Below are positions 8,816-16,350 of a stretch of 64,000 nt of DNA, one piece after another. Made by a program: the position numbers and the translations under genes. Each line of letters starts with the position of its first letter. The first letter of the stretch is position 1. The notes under the pieces were generated by a model. That model saw only the letters and a program-made list of their open reading frames with translations, had not been told where the DNA came from and searched no databases. Location of the stretch: positions 784,501-848,500 of the forward strand of contig NZ_CP043538.1 in NCBI RefSeq assembly GCF_000364445.2, read 5' to 3'. The stretch is from Methylobacterium mesophilicum SR1.6/6. GTDB lineage: Bacteria > Pseudomonadota > Alphaproteobacteria > Rhizobiales > Beijerinckiaceae.

Positions 8816-9961
8816 ATGCAACCGATGATCAAACCCGGCACCCCGCCGGTGCCGGTCGAGACGCCCTTGCCGCAAAATCAGGGTCCATCGCAGGAGCTTC
8901 CGCCTCACGAGCGGGCGCGCTCGCAGGGGGCGGCTCGGGTCCTGCTGGTCCTGGCGCTCTCGGCCCTCGGCCTGTGGATCCTGCACGAGTTCCTGCCGGC
9001 GCTGGCCTGGGCGGTGGTTCTGGCGATTGCCCTGTGGCCGCTCTACACGCGCCTCGAGCGGCGCTTCCCACCCGGCAAGCACAACATCCTGCTACCCACG
9101 CTGATGACCGTGGCGGTAGCGCTGGTCTTCCTCGCGCCGCTCGCCGTTCTGGGCATCCAGGCCGCCCGGGAAGCCCACGACGTGGCCGAGTTCGTGCGCA
9201 ACGCCGAGGCGAACGGCATCCCGGCGCCGGACTTCCTCCAGCACCTGCCCTACGGCGCGCCTCAGGCGACTGCGTGGTGGAACGACAATCTCGGCCACGC
9301 CCAGGCCGGCTCCGACCTGCTGCGCCGGTTCGAGAACAACTCGGTGATCGGCGCCTCGCGGAATGTCGGCCGCGAGATCGTGCACCGGATCGTGCTGTTC
9401 GGCTTCAGCCTCGTGGCATTGTTCTTCCTGTTCCGCGATTGGCGCACGGTTCGGGACCAGTCGCTCACCGCCTGCCACCGGCTGTTCGGACCCCGCGGCG
9501 AGCGCGTCGCCCGCCAGATGGTGGCCTCGGTGCACGGGACCGTCGACGGCCTCGTGCTGGTGGGACTCGGCGAGGGCTTCGTGCTCGGGATCGTCTACTA
9601 CTTCGCCGGCGTGCCGCACCCGGTCCTACTCGGCGCCTTCACGGCAGTGGCGGCGATGATCCCGTTCGGCGCCGCCGTCGCCATCGCCATCGCCGCGCTG
9701 CTGCTGGTGGCGGCCGGCTCGGCGAAGGCGGCGCTGGTCGTCGCGGCGGCAGGACTCGTGGTGACCTTCGTGGCCGATCACTTCATCCGGCCGGCCCTGA
9801 TCGGCGGCACGACGAAGCTGCCCTTCCTATGGGTGCTGCTCGGCATTCTGGGGGGTGTCGAGACCTTCGGGCTGCTCGGCCTGTTCGTCGGGCCTGCCGT
9901 GATGGCTGCCCTGGTCCTGCTGTGGCGCGAATTCACCGAGGGCCACGATCAAACGGCCTGA
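8816..9961 (+). CDS. AI-2E (PerM) family permease
   Basis: The 381-residue protein has about seven or eight membrane segments: two near residues 35-70, one near 85-105, one near 190-210, and a dense C-terminal block from about 240 to 370. The [18 protein letters not shown] stretch is typical of this family. Members include the AI-2 exporter TqsA and Na+/H+ antiporter-like proteins, so the substrate is uncertain. An AGGAG site lies 10 bases upstream. The gene is convergent with the nuclease gene, with a palindrome (CCGATTAATCGG) in the 16-base gap. Confidence 0.88.
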   Translation: MQPMIKPGTPPVPVETPLPQNQGPSQELPPHERARSQGAARVLLVLALSALGLWILHEFLPALAWAVVLAIALWPLYTRLERRFPPGKHNILLPTLMTVAVALVFLAPLAVLGIQAAREAHDVAEFVRNAEANGIPAPDFLQHLPYGAPQATAWWNDNLGHAQAGSDLLRRFENNSVIGASRNVGREIVHRIVLFGFSLVALFFLFRDWRTVRDQSLTACHRLFGPRGERVARQMVASVHGTVDGLVLVGLGEGFVLGIVYYFAGVPHPVLLGAFTAVAAMIPFGAAVAIAIAALLLVAAGSAKAALVVAAAGLVVTFVADHFIRPALIGGTTKLPFLWVLLGILGGVETFGLLGLFVGPAVMAALVLLWREFTEGHDQTA

Positions 9962-9977
9962 GCCGTCCGAACGCCGA

Positions 9978-10481
9978 TTAATCGGCCGCGCCCGTCCCGG
10001 CCGAGGCCTCGACCCGGCGCCGGTCCTGGCGCCAGTCGGCCGGCTTCTCGAACGTGCCAGCCCAGATGCCGCGGCGGGTCGCCCAGGCGCGGCCCTCTTG
10101 GCGGTTGTAGGCCGTCGTCACGTGGCGGCTGGCGAGCGCCAATCCCTGTCCGACCATCCAGGCGGACAGATCCTCGCCATGCGCGTGGCAGATTCCTGCG
10201 ACGCGTCCCGCAACCGAACCCTCGCGCCTCTCACAAGTCACCACGGCCCCGGCAATCCTGGCATTCAGCGCCTGCATGGCCTCGCGGCCACAACGGTATT
10301 CCCGCCCCGCCGCGGTCTCGCAGCTCTGCGCGGTCTCGGGGGCGTCGATACCGTAGAGATGGATGCGGGTGCCCTGCACCTCGATCGTATCGCCGTCGAC
10401 CACAGTCGCCGGGCCACTGACCGTCCCGGCAGCGGCCGCGGGACCGCAGAGGAGGAGCAGGGCAAGCATCGGTCTGATCAT
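9978..10481 (-). CDS. Secreted thermonuclease (SNase-like) protein
   Basis: The 167-residue protein begins with a signal peptide (MIRPMLALLLLCGPAAAA) and has one staphylococcal-nuclease OB-fold domain. Visible family motifs are VVDGDTIEV (residues 27-35), IHLYGIDAPET (40-50) holding a catalytic Glu, and AWATRRGIWAG near the C-terminus. Four Cys residues probably form disulfides in the periplasm. Such proteins cut nucleic acids non-specifically with calcium, but activity of this one is not shown. ATG at 10469 is an alternative start. Confidence 0.87.
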   Translation of the reverse strand: MIRPMLALLLLCGPAAAAGTVSGPATVVDGDTIEVQGTRIHLYGIDAPETAQSCETAAGREYRCGREAMQALNARIAGAVVTCERREGSVAGRVAGICHAHGEDLSAWMVGQGLALASRHVTTAYNRQEGRAWATRRGIWAGTFEKPADWRQDRRRVEASAGTGAAD

Positions 10482-10637
10482 CGGAGGATGTCCACGCGGG
10501 AGGCGATCGTTCTGACGAGAAGTCTGGTGGGGCCGCCAAGCTGCGCGGCCAATGTGGCGATTTTGCCGAAGCGGACAATTGCCGGTCGTAGGTGGCAGAC
10601 GCTATCGCGCGCGGGTTGCGAAAGTGTTCCGCGTCGC

Positions 10638-10662
10638 GGAACGGCGGCTCAGACCAACCGTT
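10638..10662 (+). promoter_or_regulatory. EcfG-type promoter match close to a start codon
   Basis: The pattern GGAAC, 16 bases, CGTT matches the alphaproteobacterial general-stress sigma factor EcfG consensus exactly. The -10 box ends only 7 bases before the ATG at 10670, so it would give a leaderless message or it may be a chance match; roughly one chance hit per 64 kb on both strands is expected. Confidence 0.45.
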
Positions 10663-10669
10663 CAGCTGG

Positions 10670-10930
10670 ATGACCTTCCTCAAAACCGTGCTGACTGCGC
10701 TGGCCGTCTGCCTCGCCCTTATCGTCTGGGCCAGCTACGCGATCGGGCCGACGCGGCCGGGTGCTGAAACCGCGCCGGGCCTGACGGCCGCAGCGGTGCT
10801 CGCGAGTGACGGCATGGCGCCGGATGGCCGGCCGGGTGAACCGGCGCTGGATCGCGCGGCCCTCAGCCGCCTGACGGGGAGCATCTCCGACGGGAAGCAG
10901 GCGGCATCGGTGGGTACGCCTGCTGGCTGA
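10670..10930 (+). CDS. Small membrane-anchored hypothetical protein, 86 residues
   Basis: The protein starts MTFLKTVLTALAVCLALIV, a single membrane segment or uncleaved signal, followed by a short alanine/proline-rich periplasmic part with no recognised domain. The open frame reaches further upstream, but hydrophobic signal-like sequence begins here, which favours this ATG. There is no ribosome site, and an EcfG-type promoter match ends 7 bases before it, so a leaderless transcript is possible. I do not recognise the family. Confidence 0.55.
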   Translation: MTFLKTVLTALAVCLALIVWASYAIGPTRPGAETAPGLTAAAVLASDGMAPDGRPGEPALDRAALSRLTGSISDGKQAASVGTPAG

Positions 10931-11003
10931 GAAGAGGTCGGCGCGATTCGCGTGCGGCTAGGGCGCGACAAGGACGCGACCAAGCACGCCGTCTTCGCTT
11001 ACC

Positions 11004-11684
11004 TCAGGTCCGGTACTTGCCGTTGCGCTTGACGAGGACTCGGGTCCCAACCGGCACGCGCTCGTAGAGGTCGGCGATATCCTCGTTGAGCATCCGCACG
11101 CAGCCCGAGGAGAGCTGCTCGCCGATGCTCCACGGCTCGTTGGTGCCGTGGATGCGGAAGAGGATGTCGCGGTTGCCCTGGTAGAGGTAGAGCGCGCGGG
11201 CGCCGAGGGGATTGTCGACGCCGCCCTTGCGGGTCCGTGGCAGGTCCGGATTCAGCGAGACCATCGTAACAGTCGGGCTCCAGTCGGGCCAGACGCCCTT
11301 GCGGCCGACGCGCGCCTCGCCCTTCCAGGAGAAGCCGGCCTTGCCGACGCCGACGCCGTACTGCATCGCGGTACCGTCCGCCTGAACGAGGACGAGCTGG
11401 CGCTTGTCGATGTCGACCACGATCGTGCCGGGCTGCTCGGGCCCGTTATAGCTCACCTGCTGGCGGCGGTACTTCGGATCGAGCCGCTGGGTGTCGACCA
11501 GGGGAATGTCGTAGGGCTTGTCGGCCTTCGTCCCGATGTACCACGCCGAGTCGTCGTCCTGCGCGACCTGGACGGGTCGGGTCTGGCAGGCCGCCAGGGG
11601 TGCGATCGCCACGACGGCGAGCAGGATTCGCGAGAGGAGGATCCGGCGAACGCGGCTCCAGGCCGAGGGATTGGTCGCGATCAT
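11004..11684 (-). CDS. L,D-transpeptidase (YkuD domain) lipoprotein
   Basis: The 226-residue protein has a lipoprotein signal ending LAAC (Cys33) and a YkuD catalytic domain with the active-site motif SSGCVRM (nucleophile Cys195) and a preceding RIHGTNEP (His179). It forms 3-3 crosslinks in peptidoglycan or attaches proteins to it, acting in the periplasm and anchored to a membrane. Several in-frame ATGs exist upstream; I chose 11684 because AGGA lies 6 bases before it and the signal peptide then has normal length. Length and motifs are complete. Confidence 0.9.
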   Translation of the reverse strand: MIATNPSAWSRVRRILLSRILLAVVAIAPLAACQTRPVQVAQDDDSAWYIGTKADKPYDIPLVDTQRLDPKYRRQQVSYNGPEQPGTIVVDIDKRQLVLVQADGTAMQYGVGVGKAGFSWKGEARVGRKGVWPDWSPTVTMVSLNPDLPRTRKGGVDNPLGARALYLYQGNRDILFRIHGTNEPWSIGEQLSSGCVRMLNEDIADLYERVPVGTRVLVKRNGKYRT

Positions 11685-11867
11685 GGGTCCTGTCATGCGG
11701 GCTGCGGTTCTCGGGCCGGTTCTCGAGCCCATGACTACCGTCTCGCGGCCGGCGACGATGTAGCTTTTCAGCCGCATCGAACCGCGAGCGCCCGCTCCCG
11801 CGGCCACGGTTGCGCCCTAATTCAGAATCGAGGCGGACCTTCGGTACGGTCACCGCGGAGGGGATTG

Positions 11868-12311
11868 ATGCCCGACACCCAGACACTTGCCGATGTTGCG
11901 CCAGAGGCGCCGACTGCGATCCTCAGCCCGGCCATCCACCTCGACCATTGCGTCATCCACGTGAGCGACTGGGCGCGGTCCAATGCCTTCTACCGCGACG
12001 TGGTGGGCGCCGAGATCATCGAGCGCGGCGCGGGCTTCGCTTACCGGTTCGGCGGCGTGCAGCTCAATTGCCACGGCCCGGGCGTCGCGGCGACGCCGGT
12101 GGCCGAGAAGCCCGTGATGCCCGGCAACAGCGATCTCTGCTTCCGCTGGTCGGGGACGATCGAGGAAGCCATCGCCCATCTCCAAACATCGGGCGTCCCG
12201 GTCGAACTGGGTCCGGTCGAGCGGCACGGCGCCGCGGGCGCGGGCATCAGTGTCTACTTCCGGGATCCGGACGGCTCCCTGCTGGAATTCATCACCTATC
12301 CGCTGGAGTGA
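11868..12311 (+). CDS. VOC (glyoxalase/dioxygenase superfamily) protein
   Basis: This 147-residue protein is one vicinal-oxygen-chelate domain made of two beta-alpha-beta-beta-beta modules. The metal-ligand positions are visible as HLDHCVIHV near residue 26, and the C-terminal YFRDPDGSLLEFITY with its Glu. A GGAGG site precedes the ATG. Proteins annotated this way include glyoxalase I, fosfomycin-resistance enzymes and virulence-protein STM3117-like members; the closing motif favours the last group, but the substrate is unknown. It is convergent with the cyclic-nucleotide-binding gene. Confidence 0.85.
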   Translation: MPDTQTLADVAPEAPTAILSPAIHLDHCVIHVSDWARSNAFYRDVVGAEIIERGAGFAYRFGGVQLNCHGPGVAATPVAEKPVMPGNSDLCFRWSGTIEEAIAHLQTSGVPVELGPVERHGAAGAGISVYFRDPDGSLLEFITYPLE

Positions 12312-12327
12312 CGCGGCACAGGCGCAG

Positions 12328-12771
12328 TCAGGCCCGGCTCTCGGCGAGCGCTTGGTTAGTCTGCTCCAGGCGCAGCGCCAGCACCCGCATGAGGGCGATG
12401 CTAATCTGTGGAAACTGTGCGAGCAATTCCAGGAAGACGCCGCGATCGATGCGCAGGGCCGTGACCGCGGATTCTGCCGTGACAGTGGCGGATCGAGGCT
12501 GCTCGGCCAGGATGCCCATCTCGCCGACAAGGGCATCCTGGCCCAGCAGCGCCAGCCGCACCGGGCCGGCGGGACCATCGATGCTGACCTCCGCGGTTCC
12601 CTGAAGGATCACGTAGGCCGCATCCGCCACGTCGCCGCGGGCAAAGAACCGCTGCCCCGGCTCGAAATGCACACGCTCGCTGGTGAAGGCCAGGAGCTTC
12701 AGGCGCGCCGGCTCCACCTCGCGGAACAGCGGCACCTGCTTCAGGGAGGAAACCTCGGTGTCGAGGGTCAT
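12328..12771 (-). CDS. Stand-alone cyclic-nucleotide-binding domain protein
   Basis: The 147-residue protein is a single cNMP-binding beta-roll: PLFREVEPARLKLLAF at the start, then FFARGDVADAAYVILQG and the phosphate-cassette region GEMGILAEQPRSATV. It ends with the long C-helix (ALMRVLALRLEQTNQALAES) and has no helix-turn-helix, so it is not a normal Crp/Fnr regulator. It may bind a nucleotide and signal by protein contact. Function unknown. The divergent neighbour is an SCO-like gene. Confidence 0.85.
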   Translation of the reverse strand: MTLDTEVSSLKQVPLFREVEPARLKLLAFTSERVHFEPGQRFFARGDVADAAYVILQGTAEVSIDGPAGPVRLALLGQDALVGEMGILAEQPRSATVTAESAVTALRIDRGVFLELLAQFPQISIALMRVLALRLEQTNQALAESRA

Positions 12772-12832
12772 ACGGGGGCTCCGCGACGGGTCTCAAGCCC
12801 AGGACGGCGGGGCCGGACGGGCCCGCCTATCC

Positions 12833-13699
12833 ATGCGGTTCGTCAAGCACTTGTCCAGCCCCGACCCCGACGCAGCGCCCTCGCGGCCGCACCGCAGCCT
12901 TGCCGCACGCCCGGCCATCGGCTTGGTTCTGTGGTTGGTCCTAGCCTTGGGCACGGCAGGCCATTCGGCCCAGGCGCGCCTCGCCCAGGCCGACCTCGCC
13001 CGCGTAGCCGTCGCCCCACCACCGGGGGCGCGTGCGCCCCTCGACCTGACAGCTACGGACGCGCGGACGGGGCAGGCCACGACCCTTGGGCAGGCGCTCG
13101 GGGGCAAGCCAGCCCTGTTGCTGCCGGTGGACTACACCTGCGGCAACGTCTGCGATCCGATGGTCTCCATGTCGGCCGACGCCCTGGCGTCCACTGGTCT
13201 CGCCCAGACCGACTACGCCCTGGTGCTTGTCGGGATCGACCCGCGCGACGATGCCGCGGCCGCTCGTCGCATGATCGCGGACACCCTGGGCGACCGTGCG
13301 ACGGCAACCAGCCCCATCATGCTCATCGTCACAGAACCCGCCCTCGCCCAGCTTAGCGGCGCCCTTGGCTACACCGCCCTCTACGACGCGGGCACGGATA
13401 GCTTCGCCCACCCGGCCGCCGCCCTGCTGCTTGCAGGCGACGGGCGCGTCGCCCGGGTGCTCTCGCCACTGGCCCTCACCGGGCGGGATCTCCGCCTCGC
13501 CCTCACGGAGGCGGGTGAGGGCCGGGTCGGAAGCCTGACCGATCGGCTCGCTCTTCTCTGCTACGGTTTCGACGCAGCGCGCGGCATCTACACGCCCCTG
13601 ATCCAGCGCATCCTCACGATAGCCGGGATCGTGACGATCCTAGCCATCGGCCTGCTCATTCTGGGGCTTACCCGCCGCGCGCGAACGCGAGCGGGTTAA
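12833..13699 (+). CDS. SCO1/SenC-like protein for cytochrome oxidase copper assembly
   Basis: The 288-residue protein has an N-terminal membrane segment (about residues 26-46), a thioredoxin-like domain with the copper-binding CGNVC (Cys103 and Cys107) and a matching His in DSFAHPAA (His193), and a C-terminal membrane helix (about 262-282). These are the copper ligands of SCO proteins, which deliver copper to the CuA site of cytochrome c oxidase at the periplasmic face. The extra C-terminal helix is longer than in classic SCO1. No oxidase genes are adjacent. Confidence 0.85.
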   Translation: MRFVKHLSSPDPDAAPSRPHRSLAARPAIGLVLWLVLALGTAGHSAQARLAQADLARVAVAPPPGARAPLDLTATDARTGQATTLGQALGGKPALLLPVDYTCGNVCDPMVSMSADALASTGLAQTDYALVLVGIDPRDDAAAARRMIADTLGDRATATSPIMLIVTEPALAQLSGALGYTALYDAGTDSFAHPAAALLLAGDGRVARVLSPLALTGRDLRLALTEAGEGRVGSLTDRLALLCYGFDAARGIYTPLIQRILTIAGIVTILAIGLLILGLTRRARTRAG

Positions 13700-13712
13700 G
13701 CTGCTACCCGGA

Positions 13713-13919
13713 TCAGCGCTTCGTCGACAGGCCCTGCTCGCCTGGCTCAGGCGCTTCACGCTTGAGGCTGGCATTCAGGTGAGGCGAATCGACCGGCTCT
13801 TCACGGGTCGTCGGCCGGGCGGAATCCTCGGGTGCCGGCATCGGCGGCAGGGGCGGCGTGTTTGGCTCCAACGCCGGGCTCCGCCCCGCGCCATCCTTCA
13901 CCATGTTGCGATTCGTCAT
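13713..13919 (-). CDS. Small proline-rich hypothetical protein, 67 residues
   Basis: The frame from ATG 13919 gives MTNRNMVKDGAGRSPALEP, then a Pro-rich middle (NTPPLPPMPAPEDS) and a polar C-terminus. It has no signal peptide, membrane segment or known domain and appears disordered. The ribosome site is weak. It is convergent with the SCO-like gene 13 bases away, and the frame would extend further upstream. It may be a real small gene of this genus, but the support is limited. Confidence 0.4.
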   Translation of the reverse strand: MTNRNMVKDGAGRSPALEPNTPPLPPMPAPEDSARPTTREEPVDSPHLNASLKREAPEPGEQGLSTKR

Positions 13920-14117
13920 GCGAGAAAGCCCTTTTCCCCGTTCGGCATCGAGGGACGACGTTGCGCCACGATCCCCAAGCCGCTCCGCTGACCCTTCCAG
14001 GGCGTGCCGGAGGGCATGTGCGCAGACCAACCCAGGTCGTTCCTGGTCCAACGCCGTGCACAAGACGCAGGTTGCCGCCAAGCTGAGCTGTTAGAAGCTT
14101 GAGCAGGTCTCGGGACA

Positions 14118-14142
14118 GGAACCTTGGTTATTGCTGAAGGTT
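14118..14142 (+). promoter_or_regulatory. Possible EcfG-type promoter (variant -10) before the KGG gene
   Basis: GGAAC, 16 bases, then GGTT instead of CGTT lies 35 bases before the ATG of the KGG stress protein. Position and gene type suit the general-stress regulon, but the -10 box is one base off consensus. Confidence 0.4.
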
Positions 14143-14176
14143 GTTGCGGGGTGAAGCGAAGCCTGAGGAGGAACTG

Positions 14177-14365
14177 ATGGCATCCGGAAACTCGACCTCG
14201 AAGCGAGGCTTTGCCTCGATGGACTTGGAGCGGCAGCGCGAGATCGCCAGCAAGGGCGGACGCAGCGTGCCCGCCGAGAAGCGCTCATTCTCTCAGGATC
14301 GCGAACTCGCCTCCTCCGCTGGGCGTAAGGGTGGCCAATCTACGGGTACCGGCCGCGCCGAGTGA
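14177..14365 (+). CDS. KGG-repeat (Con-10-like) general stress protein
   Basis: This 62-residue hydrophilic protein carries two copies of the stress-induced KGG motif, ASKGGRSVPAEKRSFS and ASSAGRKGGQS, as in fungal Con-10 and bacterial GsiB/YciG-like proteins. These are small disordered proteins made in stationary phase, desiccation or osmotic stress. The ATG is preceded by GAGGAGG. It lies at the start of the stress island and is followed by a clear terminator. Confidence 0.88.
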   Translation: MASGNSTSKRGFASMDLERQREIASKGGRSVPAEKRSFSQDRELASSAGRKGGQSTGTGRAE

Positions 14366-14461
14366 CGCATCCATCCCGTCGTAATGCGTAGCGGCGCCGC
14401 GTCCTCTGGACCGGCGCCGCCTTCGTTTGGTGGAAACATGCGCGGTGAGACGCGCACAACG

Positions 14462-14491
14462 AAAAGCCCCGCCTGACCAGCGGGGCCTTTT
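14462..14491. terminator. Bidirectional rho-independent terminator
   Basis: AAAA precedes and TTTT follows a 7-bp GC stem (GCCCCGC with GCGGGGC, 7-base loop). It can end both the KGG transcript and the convergent gene at 14518. Confidence 0.85.
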
Positions 14492-14517
14492 GTAGGTCGG
14501 CGTCGGAAAGGCCGAAA

Positions 14518-14883
14518 TCAGGAGATGCAGCGGCCTGGGGTCATGCGCCGCGCCTCGGGGCCCACCAGTGAGCTGAGGGCGGTTTCACACCCCTCGCGAA
14601 CCATCCGACGCGCCGGCTGCTTCAGGATCGGCCGAATGTTCAAATCCTGCGCCTCGCCGGCGACCGGAGCGATGCCGCGCTCGGCCCTCTGAACACCCGC
14701 GACACGCGTCGGGCTGATGGAGAGAGAGACGGGCCGCATGCCGGGCAGCGGGGCCTGGATGACCTGCATCACCGGGACCGGAGCCTTCCAATGGTCGGCG
14801 GTGTCACGCACGACCGGCTGCACGAGGACAGTGAGAAGAGCGGCGGGAGCACTCACGCCCAGAATGAAACCAGACCGCAGCAT
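14518..14883 (-). CDS. Secreted small hypothetical protein with EcfG-type promoter
   Basis: The 121-residue protein has an N-terminal hydrophobic segment (MLRSGFILGVSAPAALLTV) that looks like a signal or anchor, and a conserved-looking C-terminal block EGCETALSSLVGPEARRMTPGRCIS with two Cys that could pair. I recall this block in unnamed secreted rhizobial proteins but know no function. An exact GGAAC-N16-CGTT element lies 42 bases upstream on the same strand, so it is probably part of the general stress response. Confidence 0.75.
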   Translation of the reverse strand: MLRSGFILGVSAPAALLTVLVQPVVRDTADHWKAPVPVMQVIQAPLPGMRPVSLSISPTRVAGVQRAERGIAPVAGEAQDLNIRPILKQPARRMVREGCETALSSLVGPEARRMTPGRCIS

Positions 14884-14924
14884 AGCCCCGACCTCATCGC
14901 GAGAGCTTGACAGGATGTTGTGAT

Positions 14925-14949
14925 AACGCGGCCTGCAATCGCAGGTTCC
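14925..14949 (-). promoter_or_regulatory. EcfG-type promoter of the secreted small protein
   Basis: Read on the minus strand, GGAAC (14945-14949), 16 bases and CGTT (14925-14928) match the consensus exactly. The expected transcript start near 14917 gives a leader of about 35 bases to the ATG at 14883. Confidence 0.75.
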
Positions 14950-15080
14950 TAGACTGTGTCGCGCCTAGAAGCTCTCAGTATTCGATCGCAGGCCGGGCGC
15001 CGGTGCGCCCGCGCACGCGCGCCGTCCACAACCGTCCCCTGTGTCTTCAGCGCCACGTCCGTTGAAAAAGTGCATTTGCT

Positions 15081-15105
15081 GGAACCCTTCGGTCCCGCAG
15101 CCGTT
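15081..15105 (+). promoter_or_regulatory. EcfG-type promoter of a probable small RNA
   Basis: GGAAC (15081-15085), 16 bases and CGTT (15102-15105) match the EcfG consensus exactly. No credible open frame follows, but a strong terminator ends 95 bases downstream. Confidence 0.75.
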
Positions 15106-15112
15106 TCCTCAG

Positions 15113-15200
15113 CACCCGGCCACCTGGTCCTCCCCGCATTCCCCTTGTGCATCGGCCGGAACCTCTGCGACGGGCTGGAGTCCCTCCGGCCCGTTTTTTT
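15113..15200 (+). ncRNA. Candidate stress-regulated small RNA with anti-Shine-Dalgarno motif
   Basis: An exact EcfG promoter at 15081-15105 and a rho-independent terminator ending at 15200 bound a transcript of about 88 bases, here in the gap between a stress gene and phyR. The transcript has TCCTCCCC at 15128-15135 and CCCC at 15141-15144 outside the terminator stem; C/U-rich loops of this kind let many alphaproteobacterial small RNAs block ribosome-binding sites. The only short frame inside (a 20-codon frame starting GTG at 15148) lacks a ribosome site and runs through the terminator. Transcription and targets are unproven; the start site is estimated from the promoter. Confidence 0.6.
15171..15200 (+). 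terminator. Rho-independent terminator of the candidate small RNA
   Basis: A 10-bp stem (CGGGCTGGAG with CTCCGGCCCG, one G-T pair, 3-base loop) is followed at once by seven T. Confidence 0.9.
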
Positions 15201-15222
15201 GTGCCGTGACGAGGTCGACAAC

Positions 15223-15253
15223 AAAAAAGCCCCGACTTTCGCCGGGGCTGCTT
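15223..15253 (-). terminator. Rho-independent terminator of phyR
   Basis: On the minus strand a 7-bp AGCCCCG/CGGGGCT stem is followed by TTTTTTGTTG. It lies about 55 bases beyond the phyR stop. Confidence 0.88.
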
Positions 15254-15305
15254 TGCATGTGCCGACCTGCTGAGATCAGTGGGTCGGGCGATACAGCCAG
15301 TCGTG

Positions 15306-16112
15306 TCAGGCTGTCTTCGCCTCGCGGCGCCGAGCCGTTTGCTGGAAGAACAGCGCTTGGCTGATCACCGCCGAGACGTTGGCGGGCTGGAACGGCTTGG
15401 CGATGAGGAAGGCCGGCTCGGGCCGCTCGCCGGTGAGGAAGCGCTCCGGATAGGCCGTGATGAAGATCACCGGCACCTCGAACGTCTTGAGCAGGTCGTT
15501 CACCGCGTCGAGGCCAGAAGAGCCGTCGGCGAGCTGGATGTCTGCCAGGATCAGGCCGGGCCGCTTACCGCCCTCGCCGGCGATCTTGATAGCCTCGCTG
15601 CGGGTCCGGGCCACGCCGATGACGTTGTGGCCCAGGCCTTCGACGAGCGCCTCGAGATCCATGGCGATCAGCGGCTCGTCCTCGATGATGAGGATCTCGG
15701 TGGCCATATCGGCGGCAAGTTCACGGCCGGCCTCGTCCACGAGGTCGCGCACCTCGGAAACGTCGACACCCAGGATGATCGCCGCATCCTCTTCGGAGAA
15801 ACCTTCCAGGCAAGAGAGCAGAAAGGCCTGCCGCGGCAGCGGCGTGATCTGGCCGAGGCGAACTTCCGCCGGCAGATCGTGCTGGACCTGCTCGCTGCGG
15901 CCGTTCACCGACAGCGAATTCCAGATCCGCGTGAAGACCCGGAACAGATCCGCCTTGATGTTGGTGCTCCGGCCCAGCGTGTCCGGCTCGTTGACGAGGG
16001 TCTCCAGGGTGGCGGCGACGTACGCGTCACCCGCCACTTGGCTCCCCGTGAGCGCACGCGCGTAGCGGCGCAGGTACGGCAGGTGCTGTACCACGAGTTG
16101 CGATGTCGACAT
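15306..16112 (-). CDS. phyR: General stress response anti-anti-sigma factor PhyR
   Basis: The 268-residue protein joins an N-terminal sigma-like domain (about residues 1-135, with IKADLFRVFTRIWNS and SCLEGFSEEDAAIILGV resembling sigma regions 2 and 4) to a C-terminal response-regulator receiver (about 138-260) with acidic IIEDEPLIA, phospho-acceptor Asp191 in ILADIQLADG, and the conserved Lys in IAKPFQPA. When phosphorylated it binds NepR and frees the sigma factor EcfG. It is divergent from nepR and has an exact EcfG-type promoter about 100 bases upstream, so it is likely autoregulated. A terminator follows. Confidence 0.97.
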   Translation of the reverse strand: MSTSQLVVQHLPYLRRYARALTGSQVAGDAYVAATLETLVNEPDTLGRSTNIKADLFRVFTRIWNSLSVNGRSEQVQHDLPAEVRLGQITPLPRQAFLLSCLEGFSEEDAAIILGVDVSEVRDLVDEAGRELAADMATEILIIEDEPLIAMDLEALVEGLGHNVIGVARTRSEAIKIAGEGGKRPGLILADIQLADGSSGLDAVNDLLKTFEVPVIFITAYPERFLTGERPEPAFLIAKPFQPANVSAVISQALFFQQTARRREAKTA

Positions 16113-16214
16113 TCGATCCCCTGTGCCTCGCCGTGTTGCCCGGCCGCGATCGCCTCGATCCTTTTACCGAGGGCCTGCCGGGGCCGGCTTTGTGTCCTGC
16201 GCAGCCTACCGCCC

Positions 16215-16239
16215 AACGCGGCGGCCCGCACTCCGTTCC
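16215..16239 (-). promoter_or_regulatory. EcfG-type promoter of phyR
   Basis: On the minus strand GGAAC (16235-16239), 16 bases and CGTT (16215-16218) match exactly. The expected start near 16207 leaves a leader of roughly 95 bases to the phyR ATG at 16112. Confidence 0.85.
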
Positions 16240-16249
16240 ACCCCCCGGC

Positions 16250-16275
16250 GGAACCGATCCCGGCGGGCAGGCGTT
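16250..16275 (+). promoter_or_regulatory. EcfG-type promoter of nepR
   Basis: GGAAC (16250-16254), 17 bases and CGTT (16272-16275) match the consensus with the longer allowed spacer. It begins 11 bases from the phyR promoter, back to back, and would start nepR mRNA near 16283. Confidence 0.83.
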
Positions 16276-16350
16276 GCCGCCGCAGCCATGGCGTATGTCG
16301 AGCCGCAGCACAATGCGGCCGGGCCGAGTTCGGCAACAAGGGGCGTGTTG

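Noticed and set aside
9972..9985. GCCGATTAATCGGC palindrome between convergent genes, considered as an operator
   Set aside because: It overlaps the stop codon of the nuclease gene, is short and isolated; a weak terminator or chance is more likely.
11148..12311. A 387-codon reading of the VOC gene
   Set aside because: Only the last 147 codons match the VOC family, and the GGAGG-preceded ATG at 11868 is the natural start; the upstream part is a shadow of the L,D-transpeptidase.
15148..15210. Short 20-codon GTG frame across the small-RNA terminator
   Set aside because: It lacks a ribosome site and passes through the terminator and poly-T run, so a non-coding RNA explains the sequence better.
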